6,840 bases of DNA from Candidatus Saccharimonadota bacterium (GTDB taxonomy: Bacteria; Patescibacteriota; Saccharimonadia; Saccharimonadales; Saccharimonadaceae): NCBI GenBank assembly GCA_018064165.1, contig JAGOZV010000029.1:1-6840 (forward strand), in the 5' to 3' direction. Position numbers and translations under genes: made by a program. A model generated the notes under the pieces. The model did no database searches. It had not been told where the DNA came from and was given only the letters and a program-made list of their open reading frames with translations. Positions 1 through 6,359 of the stretch are shown here, one piece after another. Each line of letters opens with the position of its first letter. The first letter of the stretch is position 1.

Positions 1-1011
1 AAATACACTTGCTGGCATTATTAAATACGTTTCTTCTATATAAGAATAAGCTGCATCGCCCACCCATGCGAGAGTACTAAGCACAGGACAAATAATATAG
101 CCTAAGCCTCCTTCTATCTCACAAGATGTAGTTGCGTTTGGATCTGAGCATCCTGCGCTATCATCCCACTCCCCTCCGGCAGTTTCGCACTCTTCTTTCG
201 TTTCTGCCCTTTCGATTTCACTTTCTGCTCTACCTGCAGCTGCTTCACCCCTGGCGCTAATTTCGTCTCTGTCTTTTTTACTAAGATCAGCTACCGCAGC
301 CCTGACATCAGACTTGTTTATATAGCTACTTCGTCCCGAGCTTAAGCAATCAGAAAAAAGGTCTTTCCAGTCCTTACCCCTATCACTTCCATCCGGTTCT
401 AGGGCTTTCCACCAACAAGCTCCAGCTATACCGGGGAACCATGTTCTCATGCAGTCATTATAATCGTTTCCAGATGTTCCAAGTGACGCTCCTGGAGGAG
501 TCGATCCAGACGTCTTCGCTCTACAATAACTTTGAGCAACCGGGTTTAGCACTCCTTCGGTCAATGCTACTCCAGACCCAAGATTTCTTCCATCACCTAT
601 AATACTTTCGTTCTGAGCCTCTTTTGTTGCAATCGTGACAGCAGTACCTGTTTTATCCACCAAACAGGTATAGGCTCCTCCTACAGATGTTGTCCAGGAA
701 TTTTTATGCCATAGTCCAGTTCCGTTATCGTTCACTACTATATTTGGTCTCTCGCCCCCCTCGCACACAGTAAGACTGTAAGCTCCTGGAGATAAAGTAA
801 TAGCTTTTCCATAAAAGGTGTTCGAACCTTCTTTAGTGAAGACCTCCCCTGCACAAGTTATGGTTGTTTTATCTGCATTATACATACAGCTCGCAGCATT
901 TACATCATCTTGAAAAGATAATGTAACGACAAAAGCCAAAATAACGCCGAGAGCCCCAAGTTTTGCTAGTTTTTTTACTACAGTTTTTAATACAGTTAGA
1001 TTATTAGCCAT
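1..1011 (-). CDS. Exported cysteine-rich membrane protein, partial (C-terminus off left edge)
   Basis: The frame is open for 337 codons from ATG at 1011 to the left edge without a stop, so the C-terminal part is missing. The N-terminus is a signal peptide: a Lys-rich n-region (residues 9-17), a hydrophobic core (about 18-33) and a likely cleavage site near VNA-A (39/40). The mature part carries 12 cysteines (42, 53, 83, 116, 163, 187, 199, 222, 275, 288, 297, 308), which suggests disulfides outside the membrane. A charged helical stretch (about 246-274) precedes a GGEWDDSAGC segment. Then comes CEIEGGLGYIICPV (297-310), which begins a hydrophobic region where the window ends. This architecture recalls Saccharibacteria proteins with a C-terminal multi-pass domain, sometimes likened to TrbL/VirB6. 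That likeness is recollection and cannot be tested here. An in-frame ATG at 1032 is an alternative start; 1011 is preferred because the signal peptide then begins normally. Function unknown. Confidence 0.8.
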   Translation of the reverse strand, partial: MANNLTVLKTVVKKLAKLGALGVILAFVVTLSFQDDVNAASCMYNADKTTITCAGEVFTKEGSNTFYGKAITLSPGAYSLTVCEGGERPNIVVNDNGTGLWHKNSWTTSVGGAYTCLVDKTGTAVTIATKEAQNESIIGDGRNLGSGVALTEGVLNPVAQSYCRAKTSGSTPPGASLGTSGNDYNDCMRTWFPGIAGACWWKALEPDGSDRGKDWKDLFSDCLSSGRSSYINKSDVRAAVADLSKKDRDEISARGEAAAGRAESEIERAETKEECETAGGEWDDSAGCSDPNATTSCEIEGGLGYIICPVLSTLAWVGDAAYSYIEETYLIMPASVF

Positions 1012-1017
1012 TTCTAT

Positions 1018-1047
1018 ATAATAGAATAGCATAAGTTTAATTGTAAA
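1018..1047 (-). promoter_or_regulatory. Promoter of the Cys-rich exported protein gene, possibly leaderless
   Basis: On the minus strand TTTACA (1047-1042) is followed after 18 bp by TATTAT (1023-1018). Only 6 nt separate the -10 box from ATG at 1011, so transcription would start at or next to the start codon. No Shine-Dalgarno is visible. A second -10-like TACAAT (1045-1040) lies 7 nt before the alternative ATG at 1032, so the exact start is unsettled. The remainder of the 136-bp gap (1012-1147) shows only weak inverted repeats and no gene. Confidence 0.45.
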
Positions 1048-1147
1048 AAAACTCTTCCTTCGTTAATTATTATTTAAATCTCAACGAGCATGTTTCTTCA
1101 TGAAATATACCTATCGTAATATCTCAAGAAATGTAAGAGATCTAAGG

Positions 1148-2098
1148 TTATTCGCCGACAATTGTAACTGGTACCTCGTCACCAGTCATAGACTTATAAT
1201 TGAACGGCAATTCTATTCTATCAAGACGCTCTGCAATACCCACTAGCATTGGAAATGTTCCCAGTGCTCCATCTCCGTCATATGGCACAACTGGCAAATA
1301 CCACATTGACTGAAAATAAGTCTCGGGTGGATCCGAAGCTAGCGACCAATTGCTCAATCCCATACTATTAATCCTCATAGCCTCCCAACCGTTTCCGGCG
1401 ACATACTTATCAGAGTAAGAGTCTACATTTCCAATAGTGTATTGCACAGGCATATTATCTTCATTAGAATATTGACCGACTGCACTCATGAAATTCATAA
1501 AGTTTTCGTAGGTTTTAAAATCTTCTTCGTAACCAAGTCTTTCATCAAATAGTCCCGCTTCAGACATTTTTAGAGCAAAATCTTGGTTCCTAGGATCTGT
1601 TAGATCTCGCATAACACCATGAACAAGCATATAGCGCGCCATAAAGTTATCTACAACCGCCTGGCCAAAAGATTGTGTTTCTTTTAGTCCATCGAGCTCT
1701 ATATAGCCAATAGGATGGATATCATTATCTCCAAAGAATTTTACTGCTTGAAAAACTCGCTCCTGTTCGCTTAATTCATCCCATCCGTCTATTAACTCAT
1801 AGTTTATAATTGCGTCACTTACAAAAGGCTCGTACTCTTCACCTTCAATATCATCCTCTTCCTCTGATTGTGGCGCCTCTTCTATTTCGGACTGCGGTGT
1901 TTCAACGACTTCCGCAATTTCTGATTGAGGGGCAGATTCAGGGATTGCATTTATCTTCTCTTCATTAGAACATCCAGACACTGTTCCCATAGCTAGTGCA
2001 GCCGTAGCTGCTATTCCAAGTACCCTTTTTACACTAAACGGGGACCTATTTGCTTTATTTTCAGAATTTCTTTCGATAACGGTGAATTTCTCGCTCAT
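1148..2098 (-). CDS. Putative lipoprotein of unknown function
   Basis: This is a complete 316-residue protein. After a long 25-residue charged cytosolic n-region comes a hydrophobic segment (about 26-40) ending in the lipobox V40-S41-G42-C43, so signal peptidase II processing and lipidation of Cys43 are expected. Residues 44-92 form an acidic linker rich in Glu, Pro, Gln and Ser, with three PQSE units (57-60, 68-71, 76-79). It probably spaces the globular part from the membrane or wall. Residues about 95-316 look folded and are rich in aromatic residues, with no cysteine after the lipidated one. I do not recognise the family. The start at 2098 is supported by AAAGGAG 10 nt upstream and by a good promoter. 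The gene lies upstream of and in the same direction as the Cys-rich exported protein, 136 bp away. That gene has its own promoter candidate, so co-transcription is uncertain. Confidence 0.85.
   Translation of the reverse strand: MSEKFTVIERNSENKANRSPFSVKRVLGIAATAALAMGTVSGCSNEEKINAIPESAPQSEIAEVVETPQSEIEEAPQSEEEDDIEGEEYEPFVSDAIINYELIDGWDELSEQERVFQAVKFFGDNDIHPIGYIELDGLKETQSFGQAVVDNFMARYMLVHGVMRDLTDPRNQDFALKMSEAGLFDERLGYEEDFKTYENFMNFMSAVGQYSNEDNMPVQYTIGNVDSYSDKYVAGNGWEAMRINSMGLSNWSLASDPPETYFQSMWYLPVVPYDGDGALGTFPMLVGIAERLDRIELPFNYKSMTGDEVPVTIVGE
1859..1933 (-). repeat. PQSE repeat in the lipoprotein linker
   Basis: Residues 56-80 of the lipoprotein hold three copies of PQSE, two of them PQSEI, spaced 11 and 8 residues apart in a Glu-rich stretch. 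The encoding DNA is imperfectly repeated. It is most simply a flexible acidic spacer whose length could vary between strains. Confidence 0.6.
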
Positions 2099-2108
2099 TG
2101 TGACACTT

Positions 2109-2115
2109 CTCCTTT
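2109..2115 (-). promoter_or_regulatory. Shine-Dalgarno of the lipoprotein gene
   Basis: AAAGGAG lies 10 nt before ATG at 2098 on the minus strand. It fixes the start despite the unusually long charged n-region before the signal peptide core. It also contrasts with the lack of any such site in front of the divergent glycosyltransferase gene. Confidence 0.75.
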
Positions 2116-2129
2116 AATCTATATGTCCT

Positions 2130-2158
2130 ATTGTATCATATCTTTGCATTTTTGTAAA
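2130..2158 (-). promoter_or_regulatory. Sigma70-type promoter of the lipoprotein gene
   Basis: On the minus strand TTTACA (2158-2153) is separated by 17 bp from TACAAT (2135-2130), close to the housekeeping consensus with ideal spacing. The predicted transcription start near 2123 gives a leader of about 25 nt that contains the Shine-Dalgarno. Confidence 0.7.
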
Positions 2159-2179
2159 GAAAGAATAGTCCAATAACAA

Positions 2180-2188
2180 TGTTATAAT
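2180..2188 (+). promoter_or_regulatory. Extended -10 promoter of the glycosyltransferase gene, predicted leaderless
   Basis: The sequence TGTTATAAT is a perfect extended -10 element (TGnTATAAT). It ends 6 nt before ATG at 2195, so transcription should begin at or within a base or two of the start codon. There is no good -35 at the expected distance, as is usual for extended -10 promoters, and no Shine-Dalgarno. It sits next to the -35 box of the divergent lipoprotein promoter. Confidence 0.65.
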
Positions 2189-2194
2189 TAAATC

Positions 2195-3715
2195 ATGCTA
2201 AAAAAGAAACCTTTAAAGAATTTCACGAATTTTTTCATTAATCATTGGTTAAGTACATTGCTTATTGCTTTGGCGTTTGTGGCCGTACTTTCATCGCTTC
2301 TTGCTATTGGTCAAAACATATGGTTTGACGAAGGATATTCAATTTATGTTGCGCAAAAACCAATTGCAGAAATAATAAGCTTGGTTAGTGTAGACGCACA
2401 CCCACCTTTTTACTATGTAATTTTGAAGTTATGGGGTAGTCTTTTTGGGTGGAACGAGTTTACTCTTCGCTTCTTAAGCATTATATTCGCAACTGCTTCC
2501 GTTGCAATTACTTTCTTTATCGTTAAAAAGTTGGCTGGCGTTAAAGTTGCACTAGGAGTTTTGCCATTTTTGATTTTAGCGCCTTTTGCATTAAGATACA
2601 GCTACGAGATTCGCCCTTACGCGCTAACAAGTACTTTAGTTACCGGTGGCACCCTACTATTATTGCTCGCTTCCCAATCAAAAAAACGAGCTCTTTGGAT
2701 CTATTATTCAATTATTGTTGCCCTAGGAATGTTAACTCTTTATATGTCTGCTTTGATTTGGGCGGCGCATGCAATTTGGCTGGCATTTTCCTACTGGAAA
2801 GATAAAAAAGCTACGCCAATTAAGATTTGGTTTTCAAGTTACATTTTAGCAATAATTTTATTCTCTCCATGGATGCCAACATTTATTTCTCAAACTGTTA
2901 ATTCAGCGCTACCTGGTATTGGTCAACCTATTAATTTAACAACTGGCGTCGATTCAATATCTCATTTAATGTTTTACCAATCGGCCTGGCAAACCAACGA
3001 GGTCCAAACAGCACTCATTGCTTTCGTAGCTATTTCTTTAATAGTACTGCTAGTTAAACTTTGGGAAAAAAGCAACGTCAAAACACGTAACAATTTGCTT
3101 TTCATTGGTGCTATAACAATTATTCCATTTTTAATTTTAGTATTTGCAAACGCGCTTTCTTCAAATAACTTTTACATTAGTCGATATTTAGCGCATTTTG
3201 CTATTTTCTATTATATGGCGATTGGCTTTATTATTGTGTGCAGCTACAAACTTGCTCCCAAGCTGAGCTTTTTTACAGGGGCGGCTGCCATAATTATTTT
3301 AACTAGCGGCGTTATAAATTTAGCGATTATTGGCAATTTTAATTTTGAGCGGAATCAAAAACCTGCAACTAAAATTGCTCTTTCTAGCTTTAGCTGCAAC
3401 AAAGATACAACGTTTGTTGCGCAAGACGAATACACCTATCTTGATTCTTGGTTTTATTTGCAAGGCTGTAACCTAAAGTTTATTAAAGAAGGTCAGGTTT
3501 CTAACCGTGGTGGTTATGCCCCTCTTCGAAATAGTTCAGCACAAATTCAAAATATCAATGAAGTGTCTACGCCAAACGTCATATTTATTAGCTGGAAAGA
3601 TAAAAACAACGAACCTGTTTTTATGAATAGTAATTTTCATTTAGTGCAAAGCGATGTTTTTGAGCAGCACTTAATAGAAACATATACGCAAAACGTTTCT
3701 AATAATATTAAATAG
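2195..3715 (+). CDS. GT39/ArnT-PMT-like membrane glycosyltransferase
   Basis: This complete 506-residue multi-pass protein has the hallmarks of GT-C glycosyltransferases of the GT39 (PMT/ArnT) type. After the first membrane helix (about 18-38) comes WFDEGYS with the acidic pair D45-E46, the usual catalytic loop. It is followed by DAHPPFYY (67-74) and then YEIRPYAL (137-144), typical of the next loops. A YISRYL segment (327-332) matches the conserved Arg-Tyr position near the late helices. About ten membrane helices span residues 18-380, and residues about 385-506 form a soluble C-terminal domain. Family members transfer a sugar from a polyprenyl-phosphate carrier to lipid or protein on the outer face of the membrane. 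The acceptor here cannot be read from the sequence. The start at 2195 sits 6 nt after a perfect extended -10, with no Shine-Dalgarno. It stops with TAG, 9 bp from the convergent acyltransferase gene. Confidence 0.88.
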   Translation: MLKKKPLKNFTNFFINHWLSTLLIALAFVAVLSSLLAIGQNIWFDEGYSIYVAQKPIAEIISLVSVDAHPPFYYVILKLWGSLFGWNEFTLRFLSIIFATASVAITFFIVKKLAGVKVALGVLPFLILAPFALRYSYEIRPYALTSTLVTGGTLLLLLASQSKKRALWIYYSIIVALGMLTLYMSALIWAAHAIWLAFSYWKDKKATPIKIWFSSYILAIILFSPWMPTFISQTVNSALPGIGQPINLTTGVDSISHLMFYQSAWQTNEVQTALIAFVAISLIVLLVKLWEKSNVKTRNNLLFIGAITIIPFLILVFANALSSNNFYISRYLAHFAIFYYMAIGFIIVCSYKLAPKLSFFTGAAAIIILTSGVINLAIIGNFNFERNQKPATKIALSSFSCNKDTTFVAQDEYTYLDSWFYLQGCNLKFIKEGQVSNRGGYAPLRNSSAQIQNINEVSTPNVIFISWKDKNNEPVFMNSNFHLVQSDVFEQHLIETYTQNVSNNIK

Positions 3716-3724
3716 TTTTAAATC

Positions 3725-4873
3725 TTAGCGAGGAATAATCTTCATTAGGAATTTTGTTTTAACCGCTGCATACACTAAGCCAAGCACAACTAATGTGCCT
3801 AATAAATTAATCGCCCAATAGGCGCTTGGATTTGGCATTATTAAATGAGCAAAAAAGACAACGAATGCGTGTATTGTATACACATATAATGAGTTCTGTC
3901 CAAACGGAATTAATATCCAGCCAAAATATTTAGTGATTTGTTTTTCATAACGATTAAAAATCCAAAAGCCTAGCCAAAACCACAGGGCGAATAAAGCTAG
4001 ACGAGGCAAAGGTAATGTGGCTTTGTCAAAATAAGGAGAAAGTGCATCTCTAATTTCGTTTAACTGAGGGAAAATCGGCGCCGCTAACACTAAAATTACA
4101 TTTAATAGAAGTGTAATAATCGCCAACGTATTCAACGAGACAACAATAATTTTACGCCAATTTTTTGCGATAGAGTGCCAAAGATTGGTAATTTTTTCCC
4201 AGTTGAAACCAATAACGAAACCTGAAAAGAATATAAACTGCCACGGAATGACCATCATCAATTCGTTTGAAAGTGGAATATTATTTATATCTACAAACCA
4301 CCAAACAGATGCGCTCGCTAGAAGCACTAAATACCACTTGCCTTGCCTTAAGAGCCACAGTGCCAACGGTGAAATAAGAATATATATACTGTATAACCTT
4401 AAGAAATCTGCCCATCCGTAAATATAATTAAACGTGAATGCACCAAACAATACCTCGCTTAGCGGTTGATCAATCGGCCTTATACCAGGCTTAAGCCCAG
4501 GGTTGTCCATAAAGAACGCCCAACCAATAAAAGTAAAAATCAGCATTAAAACAACACTGGTAATGTAAAGCTGAATTGCGCGCTTCAGCAACAACTTTGC
4601 TGGCACTTTAAATGGTTTGTCAATTAATTTTTGCCCCCTAACGATTCCTAGGACTATACCAGACAACAAAAAAAAGCCCTCGGCGGTAGAGGCAAAAAGG
4701 CCCCCTCCAATAGTAATCAACTCGAATCCGCTAGGATACCATCCAAGGTGATTTAGTATTATAACTATCAGGAAGAAACCTCTTAAAAGGTCAAACGCTA
4801 AAATTCGTGATGATTTGGACGACTGTTTTTTAGTTTTTGCCTGAGCCGCCCGCAAAGTTAAATCTTTGGGCAT
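3725..4873 (-). CDS. OpgC-like integral membrane acyltransferase
   Basis: This protein has 382 residues from ATG at 4873. The N-terminus after a Lys/Ser-rich cytosolic stretch reads R23-ILAFD28-LLR31-G, then N41-H42. This is the acyltransferase-3/OpgC signature with its likely catalytic His. It is followed by AEGFFLLSG (64-72), the most typical OpgC motif, and a Lys-Arg-Ala segment (97-99). About ten membrane helices fill the rest, and the overall length matches the OpgC family. In proteobacteria OpgC succinylates periplasmic glucans. Here the acceptor is more likely a surface or extracellular glycan (inference). An upstream in-frame TTG (4894) and ATG (4882) lengthen the protein by 7 and 3 residues. 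I prefer 4873 because a TATAAT box lies 7 nt upstream of it and covers the ATG at 4882. The start region overlaps the 3' end of the upstream gene by 44 nt. The gene converges on the glycosyltransferase. Confidence 0.85.
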   Translation of the reverse strand: MPKDLTLRAAQAKTKKQSSKSSRILAFDLLRGFFLIVIILNHLGWYPSGFELITIGGGLFASTAEGFFLLSGIVLGIVRGQKLIDKPFKVPAKLLLKRAIQLYITSVVLMLIFTFIGWAFFMDNPGLKPGIRPIDQPLSEVLFGAFTFNYIYGWADFLRLYSIYILISPLALWLLRQGKWYLVLLASASVWWFVDINNIPLSNELMMVIPWQFIFFSGFVIGFNWEKITNLWHSIAKNWRKIIVVSLNTLAIITLLLNVILVLAAPIFPQLNEIRDALSPYFDKATLPLPRLALFALWFWLGFWIFNRYEKQITKYFGWILIPFGQNSLYVYTIHAFVVFFAHLIMPNPSAYWAINLLGTLVVLGLVYAAVKTKFLMKIIPR

Positions 4874-6359
4874 ATATATCATTATACATGCCAATAGAGA
4901 TTGCGCCTAAAACACGTCGTAATAACACATCAAGATTTTTTCCCAAATTTGCCATGTCTGACTGTGCTAGTGGCTTAACGTCTAAATGTTTGTACTCTTT
5001 TTTATTATTCGTTTCGGTATCAATCTCTTCAGCGCACACTTCTTCAGCTTGGACATTCTCGCCAACAATATTTTCGTCGGTCTTCTCCGTAAAATAATTA
5101 ATGTTTTCTGGTAATTTACACTCATCAACTGCCATCTCTATATTTAAGTCGCCTGAGTTCGAGGTTTCTTCCGTCTCGCTGAAAACGTTGACGATTTCTT
5201 TTTTGCAATCTTCAGTCGATCTAGACGTGTTCTCTTCTACAGCCTTATTTTTAGCTTTCTGCGTAATAACAATCTCGGGCTCTTTTTTTGTTCGAGGCTC
5301 TTTCTTTATCACAGCCTCTTTTTTTGGAGTTCTCAAAAAACCTTTTGTCGTAATCACCTCTACACTATCGTCAAATAATAATTCTCTGAATGTTGGCTTT
5401 TCAGGTTTTTTTGTATGTTCTATTGCGTATTTCACTTTTGGCCTTATCATCGGATTTATCATTGATCTTGCTGATGGCCTAGCTTGAGCTTTTGCTTTTG
5501 GTTTAATTTCATTTTTAATTACTTCAAATTTTTCAATAAGCGCAACGTGTTTTATCCTTTGTGTTTCATTTTTAGCTATCATTTCTATTTTTTTTCTAGA
5601 ATTTATTGATTTTATTGATTTCTCGAGTTCCATTGGTTCCGTATTTTTCAATAAACCTTGGACACTAACAGGCACTAACGGTTCTATAATTTTGCCTTCG
5701 TTGACTACTTCTTGAGCAATATTATTTTTAACCTTAACAACTCGCGGAATAATTTCCACGACTTTACTCTTTATTGCAGGCTGTTCCATTTTTTTTGTAA
5801 TTATTTTTTCAACAACCGGTTCGACTATCTTTGTAGTTTTTTCTTCAACAATTAGCTTTTTCTTATTTTTACTTTTTCTTTCAACATAATTTGGCTCTGG
5901 CTGTTTTAATATATCAACTTTGATTTCTGCCTGAACAGTTTCTGTGTGGACCTCATTTTCCGCATCATTTTTTGCTTTCACATCATTCTTAGTTTTCACA
6001 TCATCCCTATTTTTCATGTCAGCTTTTATTATCGTATCAATTTTAAATTCTGTATCAGTTTTAAATTTTACATCAGCCTTTACGTTATCTTCAATTTCTT
6101 GCACTAGCTTTTTTTCAGGCATCGAATATTCTGCCTCATCTTCTTCAAATGAAACGAAATTATCTAGCTCTTCAGATTTACATATTTTCAAAAACGAACA
6201 ACCCGCACATGCGATTCGCCCAACTTCTGCATAAAAAGCAGGGTTTTTGGGCGGACCATTTTCTATTTCAGTGGCGATATCTTCTAACAGTTCCACGGAG
6301 TCTATAGATTCTACGGATTCTACGGGCACCTGCTTCAAGCTATCGGAATTACTCTCCAT
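4830..6359 (-). CDS. Lys/Glu-rich, probably disordered protein with N-terminal CX2CX5C cluster
   Basis: The protein has 509 residues from ATG at 6359. I do not recognise a family. In order it shows an acidic Ser/Val-rich start with a short VES repeat (13-21), then NPAFYAEVGR followed by C51-x2-C54-x5-C60. An acidic patch, a hexapeptide tandem repeat (94-135) and a long Lys/Glu/Val/Ile-rich region of low complexity (about 136-455) follow. The C-terminus (about 456-509) looks ordered, with a predicted amphipathic helix around NLGKNLDVLLRRVLG. No signal peptide or membrane helix is present, so it should be cytoplasmic. The Cys triplet could bind an Fe-S cluster or zinc. The reading frame is supported by its length, the Shine-Dalgarno and the 11-nt overlap with the oxidoreductase gene. 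A start at 6401 would add 14 residues but lacks a comparable ribosome site. Three further cysteines occur singly in the C-terminal half, in contexts DCKK, ECKL and VCAE. Confidence 0.75.
   Translation of the reverse strand: MESNSDSLKQVPVESVESIDSVELLEDIATEIENGPPKNPAFYAEVGRIACAGCSFLKICKSEELDNFVSFEEDEAEYSMPEKKLVQEIEDNVKADVKFKTDTEFKIDTIIKADMKNRDDVKTKNDVKAKNDAENEVHTETVQAEIKVDILKQPEPNYVERKSKNKKKLIVEEKTTKIVEPVVEKIITKKMEQPAIKSKVVEIIPRVVKVKNNIAQEVVNEGKIIEPLVPVSVQGLLKNTEPMELEKSIKSINSRKKIEMIAKNETQRIKHVALIEKFEVIKNEIKPKAKAQARPSARSMINPMIRPKVKYAIEHTKKPEKPTFRELLFDDSVEVITTKGFLRTPKKEAVIKKEPRTKKEPEIVITQKAKNKAVEENTSRSTEDCKKEIVNVFSETEETSNSGDLNIEMAVDECKLPENINYFTEKTDENIVGENVQAEEVCAEEIDTETNNKKEYKHLDVKPLAQSDMANLGKNLDVLLRRVLGAISIGMYNDIYAQRFNFAGGSGKN
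4881..4886 (-). promoter_or_regulatory. -10 box inside the upstream gene, in front of the OpgC-like gene
   Basis: On the minus strand TATAAT (4886-4881) ends 7 nt before ATG at 4873. A G precedes the box, but TG is directly adjacent rather than in TGn arrangement, and no good -35 is seen. The position relative to ATG copies that of the glycosyltransferase gene, which suggests an internal promoter giving a leaderless transcript. It lies within the last codons of the Lys/Glu-rich protein gene, so a chance match in AT-rich coding DNA is possible. Confidence 0.45.
5955..6080 (-). repeat. Seven-unit hexapeptide (18-bp) tandem repeat within coding sequence
   Basis: Residues 94-135 of the Lys/Glu-rich protein read as seven consecutive hexads: KADVKF, KTDTEF, KIDTII, KADMKN, RDDVKT, KNDVKA and KNDAEN. 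The consensus is K-x-D-[VTM]-[KE]-x. The DNA shows matching diverged 18-bp units, which marks an old tandem expansion. A highly charged, flexible or helical segment is expected. Confidence 0.75.

Noticed and set aside
1045..1086. Inverted repeat (CGTTGA / TTAACG, 1061-1086) with a T7 run on the minus strand as terminator of the lipoprotein gene
   Set aside because: The stem is 6 bp with a G-T pair and a 14-nt AT-rich loop, and the T run is 9 nt away, so it is too weak to call.
1121..1141. Inverted repeat ATCTC / GAGAT after the lipoprotein stop
   Set aside because: It is a 5-bp stem with an 11-nt loop and no T run on the minus strand.
4185..4421. Plus-strand open frame opposite the OpgC-like gene
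   Set aside because: It is antisense to a well-supported membrane protein, has no ribosome site and its translation looks like no protein family.
5955..6080. 18-bp repeats as a CRISPR-like array
   Set aside because: The units are directly adjacent without spacers, diverged, and in frame with a hexapeptide repeat.
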